Source: Pseudomonadota bacterium | GTDB taxonomy: Bacteria > Pseudomonadota > Gammaproteobacteria > Burkholderiales > Burkholderiaceae_C | DNA length: 5,577 nt | Assembly (NCBI GenBank): GCA_023410975.1 | Contig: JAEYPG010000074.1 | Span: 1 to 5,577 of the forward strand | Direction: 5' to 3' | Shown: positions 1-5,177 of the stretch, piece by piece | Position numbering within the stretch: the first letter of the stretch is position 1 | Layout of the letters: each line of letters starts with the position of its first letter | Position numbers and translations under genes: made by a program | Notes under the pieces: generated by a model | What the model saw: the letters and a program-made list of their open reading frames with translations, nothing else | What the model was told of the DNA's origin: nothing | Database searches by the model: none

Positions 1-721
1 GGCCTGGGGCTGGGTCGCCGGCCTGCTGGCGGGCGTGGGGCTGCTGCGCGGCGGCTTCGCGGGGCTGCCGCTGGTGACCACCGACCAGTGGGGCGGACTG
101 CCGCTGACGCTGCTGCTCGCGCTGGTCGCGATCGCACTGGCCTTCCCGCTCGCGGTGGCGCTGGCGCTGGCGCGGCGCTCGGGGCCGCCGTTGCTGCGCG
201 GCCTGTCCACGCTCTACATCGAGCTCGTCCGCGGCGTGCCGCTGGTGTCGGTGCTGTTCATGGCGAGTTTTGTTTTTCCGCTGCTGATGCCGCCGGGGAG
301 CAACCCGGACGTGCTGTTGCGCGTGCTCGCCGGGCTGTCGCTTTTTGCGGCGGCCTACCTGGCCGAAACCATCCGCGCCGGGCTGCAGTCGGTGCCGCTG
401 GCGCAGGCGCAGGCCGCGCGCAGCCTGGGGCTGACGCCGTGGCAGGTGCAGCGCCTGGTGCTGCTGCCCCAGGCGCTGCGCGCGGTGATGCCGGCGCTGC
501 TCAACAGCTTCATCTCGACCTTCAAGGACAGCTCGCTGGTGACCATCGTCAGCCTCTACGAGCTCACCGGCGCGCTGGGCCTGGCGCTCAACGGCGACCC
601 GGTGTGGCGGCCGTTCAAGGTGGAGGGCTACCTGCTCGTGACCGCGATCTATTTCATCGGCTGCGCCGCGATGTCGGCCGGCGGGCGCTGGGCGGAAGCG
701 CGCTGGCGGCGCGGGGGCTGA
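1..721 (+). CDS. Amino acid ABC transporter permease, AapM/BztC-like (5' end missing)
   Basis: Inner-membrane permease of a polar amino acid ABC importer (HisM/GlnP superfamily). It forms the translocation path and docks on the ATPase encoded next. The frame is open from base 2, so the gene enters from the left; 239 residues are visible. The visible part starts in a hydrophobic stretch, then has the TTDQWGGLPLTLLLA entry to the permease domain, the IELVRGVPLVSVLFMAS segment (about residues 73-89) and an FAAAYLAETIRAGLQ segment. The cytoplasmic EAA loop lies at about residues 135-158 and ends LLPQA; its usual Glu is Gln (QAA at 137-139). FKDSSLV follows, as in the family. The RGVPL...LFMAS pattern and the WGGL entry resemble AapM/BztC/YhdY general amino acid permeases, which run to about 350-400 residues, so roughly the N-terminal third is probably missing. 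The GTG at 35 is an internal codon, not the start. Family call firm; subfamily and substrate inferred. Confidence 0.93.
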   Translation, partial: AWGWVAGLLAGVGLLRGGFAGLPLVTTDQWGGLPLTLLLALVAIALAFPLAVALALARRSGPPLLRGLSTLYIELVRGVPLVSVLFMASFVFPLLMPPGSNPDVLLRVLAGLSLFAAAYLAETIRAGLQSVPLAQAQAARSLGLTPWQVQRLVLLPQALRAVMPALLNSFISTFKDSSLVTIVSLYELTGALGLALNGDPVWRPFKVEGYLLVTAIYFIGCAAMSAGGRWAEARWRRGG

Positions 722-726
722 GACAC

Positions 727-1521
727 ATGGCGAACGATCGTGATCTCGCCCCGCTGGTGCGCTTCGAGCGCGTCAACAAGTGGTTTGGCAGCCAGCACGT
801 GCTGCGCGACGTCGATCTGGAGATCCAGCCCGGCGAGCGCGTGGTGCTGTGCGGGCCGTCGGGCAGCGGCAAGTCCACGCTGCTGCGCTGCGTGAACCGG
901 CTGGAGCTGTTCCAGGAAGGGCGGCTGACGGTGGACGGCATGGTGTTCGAGCCCGGGCGGCGCGAGGACGAGCGCGCGCTGCAGGCGCTGCGCCGGCGCG
1001 TCGGGATGGTGTTCCAGCAGTTCAACCTGTTCCCGCACCTCACCGTGCTGGAGAACCTGGCGCTGGGCCCCGAGCTGGCCGGCGAGCCTCGGCCGCAGGT
1101 GCGCGAGCGCGCCCTGGCGCAACTGGCGCGGGTGCAGGTGGCGGAGCAGGCGGACAAATACCCGCTGCAGCTCTCGGGCGGGCAGCAGCAGCGCGTGGCC
1201 ATCGCGCGGGCGCTGGTGCAGGCGCCGCGGCTGCTGCTGTTCGACGAGCCCACGTCGGCGCTGGACCCGGAGATGGTGCAGGAGGTGCTGGACGTGATGC
1301 GCGCGCTGGCCGGCCAGGGGCAGGCCATGCTGTGCGTCACCCACGAGATGGGCTTCGCGCGCGCGGTGGCCGACCGCGTGGTGTTCATGGACGAAGGGCA
1401 GATCGTCGAAGAGGCGCCGGCGGCGCAGTTCTTCGAGGCGCCGCGCAGGGCACGCACGCGCGCCTTCCTGCAGCGGGTGCTGGACCCGGCGGGCGCGGCG
1501 CCGACGTTCCCCCACGCCTGA
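727..1521 (+). CDS. Amino acid ABC transporter ATP-binding protein (GlnQ/AapP-like)
   Basis: Cytoplasmic ATPase that powers the permease encoded 5 nt upstream; 264 residues, a little longer than the usual 240-260. Every nucleotide-binding motif is intact: Walker A GPSGSGKST at 43-51, Q-loop VFQQFNLFPHLT at 95-106, ABC signature LSGGQQQR at 149-156, Walker B with catalytic Glu LLLFDEP at 169-175, D-loop SALD at 177-180, and the H-loop His206 in THEMGFAR. The FQQFNLFPH and THEMGFAR wording is typical of the polar amino acid uptake group (GlnQ, HisP, AapP, GltL). The ATG at 727 is chosen because the following sequence (LVRFERVNKWFG) begins the domain at the normal distance; the same frame is open far upstream only as a shadow of the permease. 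The ribosome site is weak (G-rich end of the permease gene), consistent with translational coupling. The short C-terminal tail (GAAPTFPHA) is unremarkable. The transported amino acid cannot be told from this subunit. Confidence 0.96.
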   Translation: MANDRDLAPLVRFERVNKWFGSQHVLRDVDLEIQPGERVVLCGPSGSGKSTLLRCVNRLELFQEGRLTVDGMVFEPGRREDERALQALRRRVGMVFQQFNLFPHLTVLENLALGPELAGEPRPQVRERALAQLARVQVAEQADKYPLQLSGGQQQRVAIARALVQAPRLLLFDEPTSALDPEMVQEVLDVMRALAGQGQAMLCVTHEMGFARAVADRVVFMDEGQIVEEAPAAQFFEAPRRARTRAFLQRVLDPAGAAPTFPHA

Positions 1522-1571
1522 AACGAGTGGTTGCGCACGGCACACTCCCGTCCTTCTTGAACCACCCTGCT

Positions 1572-2177
1572 ATGCCGCTCATGACCGACGTGCGCCAGCC
1601 CGACTTCCGTATCGACCCCCAGTTCACCGAGCGCTGGTCGCCCCGCGCCTTCACCGGCGAGGCGCTGGACCGGGGCGCGCTGATGACGATCCTGGAAGCC
1701 GCACGCTGGGCGCCCTCGGGCTCCAACCTGCAGCCCTGGCGCTTCATCTACGGCCTGCGCGGCACGCCGGCCTTCGAGACGCTGGCCTCCACGCTGGCCG
1801 AGGGCAACCGCGCCTGGGCGCCGCAGGCCGGCGCGCTGGTGCTGGTGCTGTCGCGCACGCAACGCCTGGTGCCTGGCAAGGAGCAGCCGCAGCCCATCGT
1901 CTCGCACGCCTTTGACGCGGGCGCGGCCTGGATGAGCCTGGCGCTGCAGGCGCAGGCCCAAGGCCTGCACGCCCACGCGATGGGCGGCTTCGACCGGGCC
2001 ATGGCGCGCGAGCGGCTGGGGGTGCCCAACGACGTGGAGCTGCACGCCGTGGTGGCGCTGGGCCGGCGCGGCGAGGCGTCGCTGCTGCCCGCGTCGCTGC
2101 AGGAGCGCGAGCGGCCCAGCGGGCGTCTGCCGCTGTCGGCGCTGGTGGCCGAGGGACGGTTCGAGTTCGAGGGCTGA
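1572..2177 (+). CDS. Nitroreductase-family FMN-dependent oxidoreductase
   Basis: A single-domain nitroreductase-fold protein of 201 residues. The family binds FMN as a dimer and uses NAD(P)H to reduce nitro compounds, quinones, flavins or other acceptors; the natural substrate is often unknown. Visible marks are RWSPRAF at 21-27 (the phosphate-contacting Arg-Ser-x-Arg-x-Phe region), APSGSNLQPWRFI at 47-59 (flavin-contacting Ser/Asn and the usual xQPW), MGGFD at 137-141 and LGRRGE at 163-168 near the C-terminus. No signal peptide is seen, so it is probably cytoplasmic. Two in-frame starts are possible: ATG 1572 and ATG 1581 (198 residues). Neither has a convincing Shine-Dalgarno, and TGCTAT at 1568-1573 would sit at -10 for transcription beginning at 1581, so a leaderless start there is conceivable but weak. 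The gene follows the ATPase gene by 50 nt on the same strand and may share its transcript; a functional link with amino acid uptake is not evident. Confidence 0.9.
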   Translation: MPLMTDVRQPDFRIDPQFTERWSPRAFTGEALDRGALMTILEAARWAPSGSNLQPWRFIYGLRGTPAFETLASTLAEGNRAWAPQAGALVLVLSRTQRLVPGKEQPQPIVSHAFDAGAAWMSLALQAQAQGLHAHAMGGFDRAMARERLGVPNDVELHAVVALGRRGEASLLPASLQERERPSGRLPLSALVAEGRFEFEG

Positions 2178-2186
2178 GCGGGCCCA

Positions 2187-2263
2187 TCCGTTCGCCTTGA
2201 GCTTGTCGAAGGGCTTGCGAGCCAACCGGGCTGCAGGGCTTCGACAGGCTCAGCCCGAACGGA
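2187..2263. repeat. Imperfect inverted repeat between convergent genes, possible bidirectional terminator
   Basis: Two 27-base arms, 2187-2213 and 2237-2263, are complementary at 21 of 27 positions, with two further mismatches able to form G-U pairs in RNA; the spacer is 23 bases. Both arms carry the core TGAGC(T/C)TGTCGAAG and begin TCCGTTCG when read inward. A small nested hairpin GGCT-TGCG-AGCC sits at 2212-2223. The element occupies almost the whole gap between the nitroreductase stop (2177) and the cysB stop (2283), so transcripts from both sides would fold it. No U-run follows on either strand, so intrinsic termination is only a possibility. From memory, this core is a widely dispersed repeat in Burkholderiales and some other proteobacteria; genome copy number was not checked. 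Confidence 0.75.
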
Positions 2264-2282
2264 AAACGAACTCAGCGTGGCC

Positions 2283-3230
2283 TTACAGCGGCGCCGGCTC
2301 GGCCGCCGTGGCGCGCGTGGCCTGCGCCTGCATCACGATCTCGGGCTTCAGGTGCGGCGCGAAGGACTGGATGAAGTCGTAGGCGTAGGCGCGCAGCAGC
2401 GCGCCGCGGCGCAGCCCGATGCTGGTGGTGTTGATGGCGAACAGGTGCCGCGCATCGATGGCCCGCAGCGGCTGGTCGCGCTCCTCGTCGAAGGCGATGG
2501 AGGCCACGATGCCCACGCCCATGCCCAGGCCCACGTAGGTCTTGATCACGTCGGCGTCCATGGCACTGAGCACCAGCTGCATGTTCAGACCGGCGCGGCG
2601 GAAGGCGTCGTCGATGGTGCCGCGGCCGGTGTAGCCCACGTCATAGGTGATCAGCGGGTAGGCCGCCAGCCGTTGCAGCGTCAACGGCCCCTGCAGCAGC
2701 TCGTGCTCCGGCGGCACCACCACCGAGTGCGTCCAGCGGTAGCACGACAGCGCGACCAGCGCATCCTGCTCGGCCAGCGTCTGCGTGGCGATGCCAATGT
2801 CGGCTTCGCCGCTGACCAGCATCTGCGCGATCTGCTGCGGCGAGCCCTGGTGCAGCTTGAGGCTCACTCCGGGATGGCGGGCCTGGAAGTCGCGCACCAC
2901 CGCCGGCAGCGCGTAGCGCGCCTGCGAGTGCGTGGCCGCAATGGAGAGCGTGCCCACGTCGCCCTTGCTGAAGTCCTCGCCGATGCGGTGCAGGTTCTGC
3001 GCCTCGGTGAGCAGCCGTTCCACCACCGGCAGCAGGGCGCGCCCGGGCGCAGTCAGTCCGGTCAGGCGCTTGCCCTGCCGCACGAAGATCTCGATGCCCA
3101 GCTCCTGCTCCAGCTCGCGGATCTGGCGGCTCACACCAGGTTGCGAGGTGTGCAGGGCCTGGGCGACTTCGGTCAGGTTGAAGCCGCAGCGCACGGCCTC
3201 GCGCACGGAGCGCAGTTGCTGGAAATTCAT
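2283..3230 (-). CDS. cysB: CysB-like LysR-family regulator of sulfur assimilation
   Basis: LysR-type DNA-binding regulator of 315 residues, close to the 324 of enterobacterial CysB. CysB activates cysteine biosynthesis and sulfate-uptake genes in response to O- or N-acetylserine and usually represses its own gene. The winged helix-turn-helix is at the N-terminus (FNLTEVAQALHTSQPGVSRQI, split at about residues 17-37), followed by IRELEQELG and the CysB hallmark KRLTGLT at 55-61. The effector domain begins TLSIAATHSQARYALP; T101, S103 and Q104 line up with the Thr100, Thr102 and Gln103 sulfate contacts I recall for Klebsiella CysB, and T150 and T202 with Thr149 and Thr202. DADVIKTYVGLGMGVGIVAS is also typical of CysB/Cbl. 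The ATG at 3230 is preceded by GGGAG (3236-3240) at 5-nt spacing. The gene lies downstream of mnmA on the same strand but has its own promoter-like sequence. Cbl or another CysB paralogue is the main alternative. Confidence 0.93.
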   Translation of the reverse strand: MNFQQLRSVREAVRCGFNLTEVAQALHTSQPGVSRQIRELEQELGIEIFVRQGKRLTGLTAPGRALLPVVERLLTEAQNLHRIGEDFSKGDVGTLSIAATHSQARYALPAVVRDFQARHPGVSLKLHQGSPQQIAQMLVSGEADIGIATQTLAEQDALVALSCYRWTHSVVVPPEHELLQGPLTLQRLAAYPLITYDVGYTGRGTIDDAFRRAGLNMQLVLSAMDADVIKTYVGLGMGVGIVASIAFDEERDQPLRAIDARHLFAINTTSIGLRRGALLRAYAYDFIQSFAPHLKPEIVMQAQATRATAAEPAPL

Positions 3231-3259
3231 GGCGGCTCCCGTCGTTGATGCTCACTGGG

Positions 3260-3288
3260 ATTATTTGAAGCCGCGTTTTATGAGCCAA
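3260..3288 (-). promoter_or_regulatory. Putative sigma-70 promoter of cysB
   Basis: Read on the minus strand, a -35 box TTGGCT (3288-3283, 4 of 6 consensus bases) is separated by exactly 17 bases from a -10 box AATAAT (3265-3260, 5 of 6). Transcription would start near 3253, giving a leader of about 22 nt that includes the GGGAG ribosome site. The stretch 3261-3280 is AT-rich against a very GC-rich background, which supports a real promoter. It implies that cysB can be transcribed independently of nudJ-mnmA. Confidence 0.62.
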
Positions 3289-3296
3289 CGAAGGGT

Positions 3297-3328
3297 TAAG
3301 CGCTTGTTCATGCGATAAGCGCATGAAC
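3297..3328. promoter_or_regulatory. Putative LysR-type operator (CysB autoregulatory site) upstream of cysB
   Basis: A perfect inverted repeat has 9-base arms, GTTCATGCG (3306-3314) and CGCATGAAC (3320-3328), around a 5-base centre. Within it, T3311 and A3323 form the T-N11-A pattern of LysR-type recognition sites inside dyad symmetry. Its centre (3317) is about 64 bases upstream of the predicted cysB transcription start, where the LysR family's recognition site usually lies. On the promoter-proximal side is a second 8-base palindrome AAGCGCTT (3298-3305), and TAAGCGC occurs twice (3297-3303 and 3316-3322). No U-run follows on either strand, so it does not look like a terminator. Binding by CysB itself is inference. 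Confidence 0.5.
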
Positions 3329-3357
3329 CATCCGGCCCCTGCGTGCCGAAGGGATAA

Positions 3358-3378
3358 GGCGGCTGGCGGCAGCCGGCC
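3358..3378 (-). terminator. Weak candidate terminator hairpin after mnmA
   Basis: The arms CGGCTG (3360-3365) and CAGCCG (3370-3375) form a 6-bp GC stem with a 4-base loop, extendable by two G-C pairs across a one-base bulge. It begins about a dozen bases past the mnmA stop in the direction of transcription. The sequence after it on the minus strand (CCTTATCCCTT) is only mildly U-rich, so any termination would be inefficient or factor-assisted. Confidence 0.3.
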
Positions 3379-3389
3379 GGTGCGCTCTG

Positions 3390-4550
3390 TCAGTCGGGGC
3401 TGGCCGAGGCAATGACGCCGCCGCCCAGGCAGACCTCGCCGTCGTAGAGCACGGCCGACTGGCCCGGCGTGACAGCCCACTGCGGCTGATCGAAATGCAG
3501 CGAGATTGCGTCCGGCGCGGGCAGCGACAGCCGGCAGGGCGCATCGGACTGGCGGTAGCGCGTCTTGGCTGCCAATGCGCCGGGCGTGGGCGTGCGGCCA
3601 GCGACCCAGCTCAGGTCCTGCGCCACCAGCGAGCGGCTCAGCAGCCAGGGGTGGTCATGGCCCTGCACCGCGTAGAGCGTGTTGGTCGCCGAGTCCTTGC
3701 GCGCAACGTACCAGGGTTCATGTTCACCGCCACCGCGCGGAGTGCCCTTCTCCTTCACGCCACCGATGCCCAGGCCCTGGCGCTGGCCAAGGGTGTAGAA
3801 GCTCAGGCCCACGTGCTCGCCGATCTTGCGGCCCCGCGCGTCCTTGATCGGCCCGGGCTGGTTGGAAAGGTAGCGGTTGAGGAACTCGCGGAACGGGCGC
3901 TCGCCGATGAAGCAGATGCCGGTGGAGTCCTTCTTCTTGGCATTGGGCAGGCCGGCCTCGGCGGCGATGCGCCGCACCTCGGTCTTGGGCAGCTCGCCCA
4001 CGGGAAACAGGGTGCGCGAGAGCTGCGGCTGGTTCAGGCGGTGCAGGAAGTAGCTCTGGTCCTTGAGCGGGTCCAGGCCCTTGAGCAGCTGGAACTCGCC
4101 ATCCACCTCGCGGACACGCGCGTAGTGGCCGGTGGCGATTTTCTCCGCGCCCAGGCGCATGGCGTGGTCCAGGAAGGCCTTGAACTTGATCTCGGCGTTG
4201 CACAGCACGTCGGGGTTCGGCGTGCGGTTGGCCTGGTACTCGCGCAGGAACTCGGCAAAGACGCGGTCCTTGTACTCGGCGGCGAAGTTGACGTGCTCGA
4301 TCTCGATGCCGATGACCTCGGCCACGCTGGCGGCGTCGATGAAGTCCTGGCGCGACGAGCAGAACTCGCTGTTGTCGTCGTCCTCCCAGTTCTTCATGAA
4401 GATGCCCACCACCTCGTGGCCCTGCTGCTTGAGCAGCCAGGCGCTGACGGCGGAGTCCACCCCGCCGCTGAGGCCCACCACCACGCGCCGAAGCCGCGCG
4501 CCGGTGTGCACCGCCGGGGCGGCGGTCGAAAAAAGCTCGGTACTGCTCAT
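3390..4550 (-). CDS. mnmA: tRNA-specific 2-thiouridylase MnmA
   Basis: Cytoplasmic enzyme that makes 2-thiouridine at wobble position U34 of tRNA-Lys, -Glu and -Gln. It adenylates the base with ATP, then transfers persulfide sulfur derived from cysteine through IscS and a relay. Of 386 residues, the PP-loop SGGVDS is at 28-33, FMKNWEDDD at 51-59, the catalytic Cys117 in NPDVLCNAEIKFKAFLD, ATGHYARV at 139-146, DQSYFLHRL at 164-172, and the second, persulfide-carrying Cys213 in KKDSTGICFIGER. The C-terminal part carries LGQRQGLGIGG, EPWYV, KTRYRQSDAPC and TPGQSAVLYDGEVCLGGG, so the protein is complete. The ATG at 4550 overlaps the upstream Nudix stop as ATGA, which favours this start. It places the PP-loop about 15 residues later than in E. 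coli MnmA, and a GTG at codon 14 would give a more typical length. The Shine-Dalgarno (AAGG, immediately before ATG) is poor, again suggesting coupling. Confidence 0.97.
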   Translation of the reverse strand: MSSTELFSTAAPAVHTGARLRRVVVGLSGGVDSAVSAWLLKQQGHEVVGIFMKNWEDDDNSEFCSSRQDFIDAASVAEVIGIEIEHVNFAAEYKDRVFAEFLREYQANRTPNPDVLCNAEIKFKAFLDHAMRLGAEKIATGHYARVREVDGEFQLLKGLDPLKDQSYFLHRLNQPQLSRTLFPVGELPKTEVRRIAAEAGLPNAKKKDSTGICFIGERPFREFLNRYLSNQPGPIKDARGRKIGEHVGLSFYTLGQRQGLGIGGVKEKGTPRGGGEHEPWYVARKDSATNTLYAVQGHDHPWLLSRSLVAQDLSWVAGRTPTPGALAAKTRYRQSDAPCRLSLPAPDAISLHFDQPQWAVTPGQSAVLYDGEVCLGGGVIASASPD

Positions 4551-5050
4551 GCCTTGATTTGCGGCGCGAAGACGCTGGGGTCGGTGGTGATGAGGTCCAG
4601 CGGGTAGCGTTTGCCCGAAAGGTAGTCCTCGATGCCCCGCATCAGCAGCGGGTTGCGGTGGCGGTGGGAGTTGGCGCGGATCTCGGCCGGCGTCATCCAC
4701 AGCGTGCGTACGATCCCCTCATCCAGCACCCAGCCCGGCTGCGGCGCGCTGGCCGTGCCGGCGAAGGCGAAGCGCAGGTAGGTGATGTCCTCTCCCGCGC
4801 CCTGCCGGTACACGCGCGAGAGGTACACGCCCACGAGCTGCGTGGGCACGAACACGCAGCCGGTCTCTTCCAGAACCTCGCGCGCCACGCCCTGCAGCAG
4901 CGATTCGCCCGGGTTGAGATGGCCGGCCGGGTTGTTCAGGCGCAATCCCTCGGCCGTGTGCTCCTCCACCAGCAAGAAGCGATGCTCCCCATCGACCACC
5001 TTGCCGATGAGCGCCGCGACGGTGACGTTGGGTTTCCATCGTTCTGACAT
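4547..5050 (-). CDS. nudJ: NudJ-like Nudix hydrolase
   Basis: Nudix hydrolase of 167 residues. E. coli NudJ (about 150 residues) removes phosphate from nucleoside di- and triphosphates and from the thiamine precursor HMP pyrophosphate. The Nudix box spans 43-65, with Gly43, Glu49, Arg57-Glu58 and Glu61-Glu62 in place for metal binding and catalysis; the last box position, normally Ile/Leu/Val, is Cys65. The N-terminal WKPNVTVAALI, the FLLVEE strand, NNPAGHLNPGESL and the late SGKRYPLDLI resemble NudJ, whose gene also precedes mnmA in E. coli as I recall. ATG 5050 is chosen because MSERWKPNVTVA starts the fold directly; ATG 5092 would add 14 non-conserved residues. Neither start has a clear Shine-Dalgarno. 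A weak promoter can be drawn upstream (TTGCGC 5142-5137, 17 bases, TAGAAA 5119-5114, minus strand). The 3' end overlaps mnmA by 4 bases. Confidence 0.88.
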   Translation of the reverse strand: MSERWKPNVTVAALIGKVVDGEHRFLLVEEHTAEGLRLNNPAGHLNPGESLLQGVAREVLEETGCVFVPTQLVGVYLSRVYRQGAGEDITYLRFAFAGTASAPQPGWVLDEGIVRTLWMTPAEIRANSHRHRNPLLMRGIEDYLSGKRYPLDLITTDPSVFAPQIKA

Positions 5051-5124
5051 GGGCGCGATGGTAGCTTCCGTCCAACGCCCGCATGCCGCCAAGGCCGGAT
5101 TTTGGCCTGCAACTTTCTACAAGG

Positions 5125-5133
5125 TGGTATAGA
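5125..5133 (+). promoter_or_regulatory. Putative extended -10 promoter of pntA
   Basis: TGGTATAGA has the TG-n motif of an extended -10 followed by TATAGA (4 of 6 consensus bases). No good -35 lies at 16-18 bases upstream (CTGCAA at 5107-5112 is 15 away), as is acceptable for extended -10 promoters. Transcription would start near 5140, giving a leader of about 38 nt. It overlaps the weak nudJ promoter on the other strand, so the two would compete for polymerase. Confidence 0.45.
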
Positions 5134-5142
5134 AGAGCGCAA

Positions 5143-5157
5143 TGTGAAATTTTCACA
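5143..5157. promoter_or_regulatory. Perfect 15-bp palindrome in the pntA leader, putative operator
   Basis: TGTGAAATTTTCACA consists of two perfect 7-base arms around one central T. It begins about 3 bases after the predicted pntA start site and ends 7 bases before the Shine-Dalgarno, a classic position for repressor binding. It resembles a CRP-type TGTGA/TCACA dyad but has 5 rather than 6 bases between half-sites. The cognate regulator is unknown to me. Confidence 0.45.
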
Positions 5158-5164
5158 GCCACGC

Positions 5165-5170
5165 AAGGAG
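5165..5170 (+). promoter_or_regulatory. Strong Shine-Dalgarno of pntA
   Basis: AAGGAG lies 7 bases before the ATG at 5178, a near-ideal ribosome site. It is the strongest in the window and fixes the pntA start. Confidence 0.85.
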
Positions 5171-5177
5171 ACAAGCC

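Noticed and set aside
263..354. Locally AT-rich codons in the permease (runs of T near 267-278 and 340-347)
   Set aside because: They encode conserved Phe/Val residues of membrane segments and do not indicate a frameshift or foreign insert.
88..726. Upstream extension of the ATPase reading frame
   Set aside because: The frame is open through the permease gene, but the translation is Ala/Gly/Arg-rich noise; the ABC domain starts normally from the ATG at 727.
654..2225. 523-codon open frame on the minus strand
   Set aside because: It lies antisense to the ATPase and nitroreductase genes, is rich in Arg/Ser/Ala/Pro low-complexity sequence with no recognisable domain, and is explained by the scarcity of stop codons opposite GC-rich genes.
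2277..3248. 323-codon open frame on the plus strand
   Set aside because: It is exactly antisense to cysB, His/Arg/Gln-rich and without motifs; the cysB reading is unambiguous.
3306..3328. Perfect hairpin as intrinsic terminator of mnmA
   Set aside because: The stem is good, but no U-run follows on either strand, and its distance from the cysB promoter fits an operator better.
3495..4607. 370-codon open frame on the plus strand
   Set aside because: It is antisense to mnmA, whose PP-loop and catalytic cysteines are intact; the composition is typical of a GC-driven shadow frame.
5088..5108. Short inverted repeats GCCAA/TTGGC and AGGCC/GGCCT in the nudJ leader
   Set aside because: The arms are only five bases and mutually exclusive, with no alternative-structure or riboswitch pattern that I can support.
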